DNA of 64,000 bases from Anniella stebbinsi (lineage: Eukaryota; Chordata; Lepidosauria; Squamata; Anniellidae), in assembly GCA_029215795.1 (NCBI GenBank), contig JARDYH010000006.1:19917501-19981500 (forward strand), read 5' to 3'. The notes under the pieces were generated by a model. The model did not search any database. It worked only from the letters and a program-made list of their open reading frames with translations, and had not been told where the DNA came from. Within the stretch, counting starts at the first letter, position 1, and each line of letters begins with the position of its first letter. This document shows positions 46,770-57,740 of this stretch, piece by piece. The translations under genes and the position numbers were made by a program.

Positions 46770-46981
46770 CAGTGGAATCTGGTAGCTCCGATTTCGGCGG
46801 GGCTGTGAATCCATTCTGGGTTTTAGACAGAACTCTAGAGGAGCTATCCAAAGTGCTGAACCCATTTTTTAGGGATGAGGTTCAGCACTTTGGATAGGTC
46901 CTTTAGAGTTCTGGCTGCTTCTGACTGAATCCCAGAATGGAATCACAGCCCCACCAAAAATGGAGTTATCAGCCTCCATTG
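46770..46981. mobile_element. hAT-like palindromic MITE, copy 2
   Basis: 212 bp from 'cagtggaatctggtagctcc' to 'gttatcagcctccattg'. The flanks gcccattt (46762-46769) and gccagttt (46982-46989) agree at 6 of 8 bases, the length expected for a hAT target-site duplication. The arms match copy 1 throughout. Confidence 0.7.
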
Positions 46982-46989
46982 GCCAGTTT

Positions 46990-48160
46990 CCATTTCCGTT
47001 GCTAAGCAGTGCACATCCCAACTCACTATCTTGAGTTTTCCAGCTGTTATTGCCTACATGCGCTGGCTATGATCTGGAAATCCTTTCCACTGAAATCAAT
47101 GGGGTGTGCATAGAATCAGGAGCTGTAAAATGTTTTCCACCAAATGGTATATCCAGTTGGGTTTGAAGGCACAGCATATATGTTCCTGTGAAACTCATCT
47201 GTTATAATCCAGGAGAGTAGGACTACAATTACCATTCATATCATATGAAAGGAAAACATATGAGGTGGAGGGAGGGGAGAAATGCACCATGGAGAGTGTG
47301 TAAATCCTAAATCCTCCCAATATCTACATATGCACCATGAGACAGGGGTCCCAGTAAACATCCATCAAAGCATATGTGCCTACTATATGCTCCTATGACA
47401 TCAGCACCGCACCTTCAAGAGTAACAGCCCTACATCTACATATATATGACCTCTTTAAGGTGCCACAAAATTCGTCATTGTTTTTGCTGACCCCTCTGGA
47501 AAATAGGTTTCACCAGGGGCCCCAAGCAGGTCACGCACAGGGCTTGATTCTTGCATTCATTTTGATTGGATTAATTTCTGCTCTCCATAGTGGTGTAACA
47601 TAGCAACCTTTGTCTTTTGCCTTGCTCGACCTTTGGGCCTCACATTTTTACTAAAATAAAGCAAAACAACTCTTCTTTCTGACCGTACTCAGGGTATATA
47701 TACCTGCCCGCTGCATCTAAAGTATTGTGCTTTGGCCCACTAAATTTATGTCACCATTAATCTGTTGATTTTGCTGCAACAGATTCAGGTTTGCCCCTCT
47801 GGGATATCTGCCTTGGCACTGGGATATAATGTTCCCTTTCCAGGATTACAGCACCCGACAGAAGCATGGCCCACATTGTGCGTACTACACAGCTGCAAAG
47901 GAAGGGGCCTGGCGAAAGACCTCACCCCACGAATCCCGGAAAATGCAGCCACACGGTTCCTACAATGAATGAACAGGCGGGTTGGCTTCGAAGTTGGATT
48001 GACCTTTATCCCACATCACCACCCTGCCCCACAGCCTCAGTAGAAGAGAACTGCGGCTTTAAAGCCGCTCTCGCCTCAGTGACTACCATAATGAACGTGG
48101 TTGAGCCAAAGGTGGAGTCCAATCCACATTGACTTGACTGAGTGCATATAGGATTTACAG
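46990..48160. other. No gene; repeat trace
   Basis: 'cctctttaaggtgccacaaa' with 'cattgtttttgctgacccct' at 47447-47497 is another copy of the 8830 family. Part of it (ttttgctgcaacagattcag) recurs near 47769. No coding frame is supported. Confidence 0.4.
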
Positions 48161-48241
48161 CTCAACCCTATTCATGGTTACTTGGAAAGATGTCCCACTG
48201 CATCCAATGGGGCCTACTCCCAGGTAAGTGTGAATAGGATT
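48161..48241. repeat. Dispersed palindromic repeat (GGATTG family)
   Basis: 'caaccctattcatggttact' to 'aggtaagtgtgaataggatt', centre 'ctgcatccaatgggg'. Confidence 0.6.
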
Positions 48242-48453
48242 AAATCTTAAAGTATGTGTGTGTATGAGCAGAGCGCACAGGTGATATTTTTTTTTCATTT
48301 AAAACAAAAATAACGAAAAGGTACTTAACTTTGCATTGTGTCCAACACACTTATCTATTGTGCACCCTTACTTGGAAGTAATTCCCCTTGAACTGAGTGA
48401 ACTAAGTTCAGGGCTGCTGCAATCCTGTGCACTTGCTAGTTCAACTGAAACTG

Positions 48454-48638
48454 AGGCCTAATCCATACCAAGCAGGATATTGCACTTTGAAAGCGGTATG
48501 AAAGTGGTATAAAGGGCAGGAGCCACACTACTGCTTTATCGCGGTATTGAAGTGCACTGACAACTGTTGGGGCCCATTGACACGTACCATATACTGCTTT
48601 CATACCGCTATATCCTGCTTGGAGAAGATCTGGCCCCA
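48454..48638. mobile_element. Palindromic MITE, 'caagcaggatat' family
   Basis: The left arm 'ccataccaagcaggatattg' with 'agcggtatgaaagtggtata' is mirrored by the right arm 'tactgctttcataccgctat' and 'atcctgcttggagaagatct'. 'ggggcccattgacacgtacc' lies inside the right arm. Non-coding. Only one copy is in the window. Confidence 0.6.
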
Positions 48639-48649
48639 GAAGGGCTTAG

Positions 48650-49520
48650 TTCACCGTAAACATGCATCGGCTCTGGGCTGCAGGTTTGTTTGAAGGGGGC
48701 CATGTTGGTGTGGCTTTCCCTTCCCTTAGGCGGTTTAGATTTCACGAGAGCCTCGCTGCAGTTTTGTAGCTTTCCTCTGTCAACATGATGGCTTTTTAAA
48801 GAAGGCGAACCAAAGCATAAGCCCCTGTCCCGGGAAGCTTACAGGGCTCGGCCTTGGTTTCTTCGGTCGCCTGGTTTCGATCCGCGTCTCTCTGGCACCA
48901 CGGCTGCGGTACACTCTTTAAGCGGGATCCTTTCCCAACAGACGCTAATCAAGTAATTCCCCCATCCCAGCCCCATCAAATTGCTCTTTAGCTGTTGAAC
49001 TGTGGAGTTTTGCTCCGCTTTTCTCATGCTAATCAGCCCCATTCAGCAGCTCTCTTTGAGGCTATTTGTAGTGGAATAAATCTCCTTGTTTGCCTGCCGC
49101 ATGATTAATTGATATTGTGGTATACCGGGGGGAGGGCGCGGGGGGCGGCGCGGTCGCGGGGGGCTGAAAAGGCAGCGCAACGGTGGCGCCCGGCGAAGGC
49201 GCTGGAGAGGCATCACTGCGCCGCCGCGGAGGTCTCCCAAAGGTCGTCGCAGAGGGAAGAGGGAATAGACGGTTCGCGTTGATTTGGTCCTATATTTATT
49301 TACCCCTTAATAGAAAACGCGACGAAAGGGGGAAAAAAGGCAAGAGCCTTTTGCTAAACGCCCACGAAATACTGCACGCAGGGGGGCGGGGGCGGGGAGA
49401 AGGGTCCTAGCAATATAGAGGGCGCCGAAAGCGACCTCTTCCACCCCCCCCCCCCAACATCGCTTCCTTTCTTGCTTATTGGGGGGGGGGGGGAAACAGC
49501 CCCTTTCTAAACTCATTTTC
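48650..49520. promoter_or_regulatory. Candidate conserved non-coding block with GC-rich core
   Basis: 48980-49125 contains 'ttctcatgctaatcagcccc', 'ggaataaatctccttgtttg' and 'gcatgattaattgatattg', which hold TAAT/ATTA homeodomain words with no repeat or coding signature. It passes into a CpG-rich segment at 49126-49440. The texture resembles developmental enhancers or promoters. No cross-species comparison is available here. Confidence 0.35.
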
Positions 49521-50206
49521 ATTTAATCCCGTCTAGAACGTCCTCATGCCATTGGTAATATCGATTTTGCTATATTTCTTCCTTTTTAAAAGGCGAAAAT
49601 AAATATGGGTTGGCTTTACTGTGGGTGACTGTTCTTTTTCTTTCCGTTTTCTAACGTGTTTGGCCCCAGACCATCTATTCCTATAAGTAAACATCAGCTC
49701 TTTTTGACAAGTTATATTGAACACACACAACCCGGAAATGACCGGGAAGGGAGAAATAGGAAGAGACAGGGGCCAGAAGGCTCCCGGTACTTCAGTAAAT
49801 CAAAAACAAGAAATCCCATAGAATCAAACTGGTTCGATTCCATGGGAAGGTTTCCTGTGCAAGCCCCATTGAAAGGAGATGCTGCTGCACAAGGGCATGG
49901 AGTCCTTATTTTAGCCTGTGTAAGAAGCTTAAGAGGAAACATAAGAGGGAGACAGCAGCTTGCTGACTTAAGATGGATTTAAATAAACAAACAAATAAAT
50001 AAAAAACCAAAAGATACATGGGCCTTGGTCATTCAGACATGCACAAAGGAACTCCAGTGGTTCTCAAAAAGCTGCTGGTTTGTTTCTTTTTGAAGGAAAA
50101 GCGGTGGAGATGGTTGTGGTGGTGCCAACCAGGTTTCCTTTTGCCAGTGCTGGAGTCCTTTTTCGTGCTTGCAGATGCGCAGCTATTTTCGCAAAGGCTC
50201 CCCCTG

Positions 50207-50210
<4 letters not shown>
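49521..50210. other. No gene recognised
   Basis: Nothing beyond a short AAAT/AAAC-rich run near 49980-50005. Confidence 0.4.

Positions 50211-50241
<31 letters not shown>
50211..50241. repeat. (TG)n microsatellite
   Basis: About fifteen uninterrupted TG units. Confidence 0.95.
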
Positions 50242-50242
<1 letters not shown>

Positions 50243-50409
50243 TCGCTGCCCCTCCCCCTTCTGTCTACTGAGCAAATCTTGCTTCCCAAGCCTCGTAATT
50301 GCAACTCCCCGCTTCAATTAAACAATCCCACTCTTTGCTTCTGGCTTCATTGCAAATATTTCCCTTTTTAAAAGAAGAAGAAGAAACTGTTTTCCCTTCT
50401 TTCTTCTCC

Positions 50410-50665
50410 CTCTATGCAGGGTAATTGATAGGCTCTAGGAGAGGTCAGGATTAGCATAAGAATTAAAAGCAGTAAATTAATTTAATATTCCATGCACATC
50501 TTCAATTATTCCTCCAGACCTTTGTCTCCCCGGCTGGCAGCGAGAAGGTTCAGCTGCTCTTCAGCCAAACAACATCTGTGCAGTTAATAATTTGATAAAT
50601 AGCTCATACAAATAGTTTCTGAATTATCTGCCAAGCCAGGACTATTCAGGGTTGAAACGTTTGGC
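50410..50665. promoter_or_regulatory. Candidate conserved non-coding element
   Basis: Dense homeodomain-type words: 'taattgataggctctaggag', 'agtaaattaatttaatattc', 'cttcaattattcctccagac' and 'agttaataatttgataaata'. There is no low-complexity drift, repeat match or coding frame. Non-coding status is seen; conservation is inferred. Confidence 0.35.
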
Positions 50666-51752
50666 AAGGCCTCCGGTGCGAATGCTCGCCTGCCGCTGGG
50701 TAGGTAGCCTTCATGCCTGGGGTGAGGTAGTTGCCCAGGCAGGCATATTTCTCCCTTCTCATTTCATCTTCCTAATCAGCAACTTTCAACAAAGGTGTGG
50801 GGAAGCTGGCAATGATGGGTGAAAATAATCACTGGCAATCAATTAATAACCAGGGTGTGCCATTGGACTTAATTCAACATGCTTACAGGCATTGGGAGAG
50901 GCGTGGGAAGAAGGTTGGGGTTCAAATGGTGTTCAGGGGACTTGGGCCACTATTTGGTGGGCACTCTTCCTCCACAAGCTTGATAGAAATGACACACACA
51001 TCACCACCAAGTAGACCCTGTCACTGGAAAATGTCCTTGCTGGTGGTGCGCTAGCTCATATCATCCACATCAAGTGATGGGTTATATGTGTGAATGGGTC
51101 ATCACAGGTATAATGCCACAGACAAAAACTTCCTTTGCTTTCTCATCACCTCCAGTGCATTCCCCTACTGGAACCTGCAGGTGTGAATGAGATAACAGAG
51201 ATGAATGCCACAGGGAGAAATTTCCTATCACTTCCATTGCCAGTCTTTGGAAAGGAATGGGTTTATGCATTCAGCTATGAGTCTTCAAGAGCTGAGTAAT
51301 CAAGTGATCAGAAATGTACTCATCATGTATGAATTGGACCCTTTTTGATAAGGGAAGGGCCCACCCAATGCCCCATCTAGGGCTTTCATATTTTTCACAA
51401 GGTTCAGGGCTAGGGAGACTGAAGCCTAAATTCAGTCTCCTTACTTCCTTACCATACTTTGCTCATCAAGAACTGTAATGGAGATTAGAGAAGGAACCTG
51501 CGGCTGGTTTACCCATGCAATCACATCACTTGGTGATTGTAGCATCCCATGGTGACTTTGTGTGAATGAGTCATCACAGATTAAATACCACAGACTGGAC
51601 TTCAATGTAACCCAGTGTTCAGTTCCCAGATTAACCTGAGAATAATGAAATATACAGTAATCAAGTGATGTTTGTTCAGGTGTACTTGATGATAATTGAC
51701 TGGATATACTACAACAGAGATTCTTTCCATAGTAAAGATAGCGTAAGACATA
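50666..51752. other. No gene recognised
   Basis: No coding frame or repeat family was identified. Confidence 0.4.
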
Positions 51753-51896
51753 ATTGGTCTTATGGCACCTTAAAAACAAACAGAATTATGTGGCAAACAT
51801 TATTGTGCACTAGAACCCACTTTATCAGATATTCAGACCATGGCTCTAATGAGTCTAATCCATGAAAGCTCATGTCACAACAAATCAGTTAACCTT
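51753..51896. repeat. Second inverted pair of 'ttaaggtgccacaa' repeat
   Basis: 51753-51838 is minus (attggtcttatggcacctta, cactagaacccactttatca). 51841-51896 is plus (gagtctaatccatgaaagct, catgtcacaacaaatcagtt). As at 46433-46613, two oppositely oriented pieces abut. Confidence 0.55.
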
Positions 51897-54800
51897 TTCT
51901 GTGGCATCAGTTCATGCCACAAAACTATTTGCTTTTCTGTTGAAACTAACACTTCTACTTCTCTGGAATGTTTTCATAATAGAGGTATTGCTTAAAGTAT
52001 GTTTTCATAGCAAATTGGGAACAATCCAGCTAAGTACTTTTAAATCTCATTATTTTAATAGGAGAAAGCTAAGCATGTGCTTAACTCTTCCAGTACAATT
52101 ATCAAAGCTCAAAGTGCTTAACTTTAGCTAGATCGTCTCTTAAGTTTGCCTGGTATTTTGTTTGTTTAACTCTGTAGCTAACTCACATGTACATAGGAGA
52201 ACAATTTCCTTTCCTTCTTAAATATGGCACTGGCTAGACTAACACTTGAAGTCATTGAAAACTACACCAGAGTTCAGAGTAGTCTTGAATAAGAAGTAAA
52301 TAAACTGGATGTCCTTGCACTTTAATGAGAGCATGGTAGTGCTGATCCTTAAATACTGGCAAACATTCTTGAAGACCCTAATAACAAATCACTTCCCAGA
52401 CCTCTTTTAAAAAGATCATACTGTCAGGCATGTGGTTGAATGAGAGAAACCTAGCTTATTAGAGCTGGGTGAATATCACAACACAAAAAAAATTGCCAGG
52501 AGTGTTCACTTCAATTCAGGATGATGTCCTCCATCTCTCTTTTGTATTTGCTCACTGCAGATGTTTGAGAAATAAAGTTGTTATCACACAACACTTCGGG
52601 GAAGAAAAAAATTGAGCTCTTTAGCTTAAGTGCCATATTTTGGCTAGACGCAACAGATTGTATAGAGAATGGGACCCAGCAGTGGGATACATTTCCCAAA
52701 AGTCCTTTTCTGAAGCCTTAGTACACTGGCAATTAAAAAAGGAGAGGAAAGGCCCTGACCTACCTCCTTGCTAGCAGCCCTGACAGCTTAATTCAGTTGC
52801 TTTGTCTGAATGTAACAAGTGGTAGTTAACTAATTATGTATGAGACCTAAACTGATTTAATAAATTTTGCAATGGATTTGCATGTCTAAAAATAACTGGA
52901 CGTTCACAGAAGAACATTTTTTCTGTGGAAGGCAAATCAGATCATACTGGAATTCCAAGTTCATTTAACTACTTCCTGACCACAAAGTAGAACTGTGTGC
53001 TGAAACATGTGTAACCTCACACTGGTTTGTCTCCGCTCATATGGGGCATTTCTATACTGAAAATCTACATTCAAAGAGACAAGCTATAAAATCAGACACC
53101 TTATCTGCCACACAGGAACAATTAAACATTTCCTCCATTTGCTTTTCTGTCCTATAGATGCTCAGCCAAAAGTATTTTTGATGCCTATCCTTTGTAAGGA
53201 GAATGGCCAACTTCTGCATTTTGGTGAGTCACTCTATTCTCTGTTCCAGGGAATTGAAGATATTACTTATTTAAAAAGTAATTTCCTGCCCTGGCGCCAA
53301 GAATGAAATGACCAGTCAGCTAATATTCATATTAAGACCAATAATTATAAAATAATATAAAATCAATTAAAAAAACCCAAACAATATAAACAATATTCTG
53401 CTGGACAAGATGATCATCTTTGAAGATTCGTAATAAAGTTAGTGTCATCTTGCAGTAAGATGATGTACCCTCTACTGGCAGGAACAAAAACAGATTCTTT
53501 GGATTCCAAAACTGAAATATACATACTAGTTGTTCAACATTTTGCAAATGCAATAGATTTGTTTAAGCCCTGTGAATTGGATCCCAATTTTGAGTAGACC
53601 CATTAACATTAGTGGGACATATGTTAGTCATTGGTTTTAATGGGTCTGCTCTAAATCTAAATCTGGATCCAATCTAGTAGCATAAAACATGAGCAAAAAA
53701 AAACAGTATAGAAAATTAAGCCTCAAGTTTCGTCCACAAAGCTTTAGTGGCTAAGGACAGATGAATGTGTATCAGTTTACTCAGCTAGCCAATCCTTTTG
53801 CTTCAGCAACATAGAGAACAGAGGGGGAGAACACCATGGGTAATTTTAGCACCTGTGGTGGTTGTGGTGTGCTGTTGCTGTGGTGTTCCTCTCTCTCTCT
53901 CCCCCCCCCCCCTCTCTCTTTCTCTGTGAGACCTCTTCCAGAAGTACTTCATTACAGGATAAACCTTCAATGTAGTTCAATTACAGCCCTTCCTACCATG
54001 AGTCAGGAAAATTCTTTCCCCATCTCCCAACAGGTTTTTCAAGAAGCTCAACGGGTCGTACTTTAATGTTTAAATATCCACTCCAGGTTTTTGTAGCTGT
54101 TATAGCATACTGGAATCTGGAGCCGTTTCAATGACCCAAGTTTTGTGAAGGACTCAAGTTCTCTCTCTTTACAAGTTGGTCTGGTCAGGCAGCCCTGAAC
54201 ATTTCTAGTAGGCCTCAATTAAAGTACTTATTTGTTACTAAAGTTGTAATAAAATCACACTCTGCTTAAACCACTTCTCTGCATTTTCCAGGGTCCCTGA
54301 AGAATCTTACACTTGCTACCCACAGGTTGCTCCAACCATGAATTACCTTTACCTCTTTGTTTCCTTGCATGTTGCATGACCTTTGCCATTCTTCATTTCT
54401 TAGCACAATAATCCTGGTGGCAACAGCAGGGGTTTGGGAGGAATAGGCCACCTGTTCTAGCCAGTTTGACTGAAATTTGTAAGCTCACTCTTGCTTTATG
54501 AAATGTATTCATCTGAGGCATCTCGCTTTCCACCAACAACATATTCCACCACGTCCACTTCCTTACTAGCTGTAGTGTCAGAAAACAGTTTTTGCTAAAT
54601 CTCTTTCCAGATCACTGAATTTCCACCCAGCCCTTCAAAGGCAGTCTTCGTATTGCCTTTGTGAATGTAGTGTGAAATAACGAGTTGAGACAAGAAAATG
54701 GGATTAAAATGGGCCATTCTATGTAGTTCAAGATCTCATACTTCCACTGCAGTATCCAGAATCTGCCTTAGTTTTATCACATCCCATATCAATTCTCATT

Positions 54801-55189
54801 CTATTGCCTTCCTATTTTACTCTCTGCCTTCTTACCTTGCTCATCAGGGGGTGGATCCAAATTTAGGCACATGCAACTGGATGGGCAGAAACAGACTTCC
54901 CTGCTCCTTCTTCCAATCAGCCCCTTGAAAATGCCACACAGAGGGGTCAGAAGACTCTGCTGAATGGAGTGAGCTGTGGTGCAGAGGGGGAGAGGCAATC
55001 CATCCAAACTGGGCAGAAACAGTGGGTGGATTCTGATGTCAATTTAATGCATGATGGATTAATAAACTATGGATAGTAGCTTATTTTTGAAACAGTCCAC
55101 GACACCCCACCACACGAATGGGCCATCCCACCGCAGACCTCCCTCCTGAGTGTGCTGGTATCCCATCTTCCTTTATGGTATTTAAACCT
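51897..55189. other. No gene recognised
   Basis: Low-repeat AT-rich DNA. A weak GGATTG-family trace lies near 53573-53665, and a CT/C-rich run is at 53887-53920. Confidence 0.4.
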
Positions 55190-55545
55190 ATTTAAACCTC
55201 CCGCCCTATAGACAATACTGGGTTTAAGCCATTCACAATGCCAATATTGCAGTAGTGCAGGGTTTTGATGGTGCATCGGTTGCCTCCCTACCAGGGGAAG
55301 CTGTGTGTCAAGTTTTGTTGTGATCCTACAAAGTCCCAAAGGTTTACACCTGCCACCCCATTTTTAGTGCACCCACGATTTTTTGCCTTTAAACCCATAG
55401 ACAACACTGCAGTAACCAGTTTCACCTGTTCCCCATATCGCAGTAGTGCTCATTTGCTCTTACACAGCTGCACATTTAAAGCCATAGGCAATACTGCAGT
55501 AGCTGCTTTAAGCTGTTCCCCACACTACAGTAGAGCTGTTATACA
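55190..55545. repeat. Three related direct repeats
   Basis: 'tagacaatactgggtttaag' (55210), 'tagacaacactgcagtaacc' (55401) and 'taggcaatactgcagtagct' (55485) each lead into a 'ttc.cc...gcagtagtgc'-like word 40-50 bases later. The last two are 84 bases apart. Family unknown. Confidence 0.5.
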
Positions 55546-55739
55546 GAGAATGCTGGAAAGGAGCACAGTGGCAGCAGCAATATAAACTGCTCCTTGCCAC
55601 CCAACTCTGTAAGTGACAAAAATAACCCATGGTTCCTGACAGCTGACACAACCCACAGTGTGTTAAATAGCCCCTACTGCAGACCATGGCTTATTTTGAG
55701 CAAATAAACCATCACGGATTTTAAAAATTCCTGCTAGGT

Positions 55740-55815
55740 GAAATGATAACCCACAATGGGTTAAATAAACCATTGAGGTTTATTTAACCCCTCATGGGTT
55801 ATTGTGTCAACCGAA
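55740..55815. mobile_element. Palindromic MITE-like end
   Basis: 'gataacccacaatgggttaa' and 'ttaacccctcatgggttatt' flank 'ataaaccattgaggtttat', giving a nested palindrome. Related words at 55625-55720 suggest an element of about 190 bp. Confidence 0.45.
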
Positions 55816-56289
55816 CCCAGTCACCTTCTGTAACTGGAGCCCTTTCCTCAACAGATGGCAGATCCTGGATCCAGCCCCTTAGTCTTTTGAAGAGATGCTC
55901 CTGATTGGGTCTTCTCCATACTCTATATTTTGTATACACCAAATATTTTCCTAAGCAGCACTTTGACAAAAATATGCAGTCCTTCTGTGACTTGTTTTTG
56001 TCAGCTTCTAGTATTTTCTTCAATTGCTGAGCAATTGTATAATAAATCTAGATCTCAAGGTTTCTAAAGGTATTCTAGAGGTTAGCAACATCTTAGCTAG
56101 GCTTAAAAGGCCCATTTTAGCACTTTTGTTGCCCTTCGTAATTATTGTTCCTAGAAATCTGATTCCCCCCCCCCCCCAAGGTCACCAAGCTTTGGAAAGT
56201 GAATTGGGCAGGCAGAGCAGGTGGATACAGTATAGCAACACCTCCAGCAAGCTGGTAGGTTGGGAAGTGGTTTTGAAGAGCTTACTATG

Positions 56290-56367
56290 TGATCCTAAAC
56301 TTGGTTACTTGGAAATATCTCCCACTGAAATACATTAGATTTACTTCTGAGTAACCATGGTTAGGGC
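56290..56367. repeat. Dispersed palindromic repeat (GGATTG family)
   Basis: 'gatcctaaacttggttactt' to 'acttctgagtaaccatggtt', centre 'cactgaaatacattag'. Confidence 0.5.
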
Positions 56368-57660
56368 TGGGCTGCAAGGACATATTGACACTGCAAACAT
56401 AAACTAGTTGCATAATCTTTCCCCTTTCCGAGGAATGACTGAAAACTGTAGTATGATAGAATGCTGATGATTCTTGATTAGAGATTCCTAGCTCTTCTCA
56501 CAGAACTACAATCCTCTGACTTCTTTGGGGAGAGGGCATAATTGATTAACTATTTTAAGTCTAGCATAGGCAGATACACCCTAACAAAATTTACCCAGTG
56601 CTACCAGGCTCCCGCTACTGGGAAGTAAGAGACAATGACAAAGGGACTTCAGTGAGTAAGAAACAATAACAATGGGGCTTCAATGAGGACAATGGCATGG
56701 AGGGGGGATGCAACTCCCCTCCTGTAGTACTGAAGTCCTCATCTGAAACCTGCCTCCATAGCTGGTTTTAATTTTTTACTTTTAAGTGTGGTGTCCTACA
56801 TCATGGCTAGTTTGCTCCTCAGAGGAGCAGGAACTGGGTGACAATAAGCACCTTCCCTCTGACTGAAGCGAAAGGAACTTGAGTCTTGCCCCACCCATCT
56901 TCCTCAGAAAGGTTTTTGTTGATTGGATGGATTTTTTTCCTGAAAATTATACCAGCTGGAAATATTTGCTTTATCAGAGTGATTTTGCAAAGCACAGGTT
57001 TTCCTTACTGAGGTATTTGGAATTTTTTACACTGTAAAAGCATGTCATAACCTCTTCTAGCAGAGCGCAATGTATACCTCAAGCATTACATAGATACAAA
57101 AACTTTTAACTTCATCCATAGAATTTTCCTGATGGAACAGATTCTGCAGTGAATGTACACTAGAATGGGTTAAGTTTCCATGGATACAGCTGAGAATTTC
57201 CTTAGTTTCGTGGTGGCTGACAGATGTAGTGGAAAACACTAGGCAGTGTGATCTTGATTAGGTTTTATTTGGTAAGTGAATATTATTTTTCTAATTTTAT
57301 GCATTGAATCTTAAAGTTTCCCAAAAAATCATCTCATACATTACAATACTGTAGTATTGTTTATGGATATATTTCACAGCAAGGTGCTTTTTACTGTAAA
57401 TATATTGACAGTATTTATAGAAAGAGTGAATTCATCAAAATACTAAATTTCATTACTTTTATGAAAATATGAAGAGAGATTTATAAGATGGGGAGGGAGA
57501 GGAGTGGGAAGAGTATAATGATCAAGACAGAAGTGTGATTAAATTGAAATAACAGTTTAACTATTTAGGGCTCTGTTTTTAGTGCAAGACCTAAGGGAAG
57601 GGGAGACCAAGAGAGTGAAAGAGTGTTGACAGATTTTAGTGGTTAGGGAACTGAGGCAAA
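56368..57660. other. No gene recognised
   Basis: No coding or repeat signature. Confidence 0.4.
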
Positions 57661-57740
57661 TCAATGCACATTTACCTGGAAATATGATGTCCCTTTGAAT
57701 TAAATGGGGCTTACTTCTGAGTAGACATACATAGGATTGT
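57661..57740. repeat. Dispersed palindromic repeat (GGATTG family)
   Basis: 'tcaatgcacatttacctgga' to 'gtagacatacataggattgt', centre 'tttgaattaaatgggg'. Confidence 0.6.
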
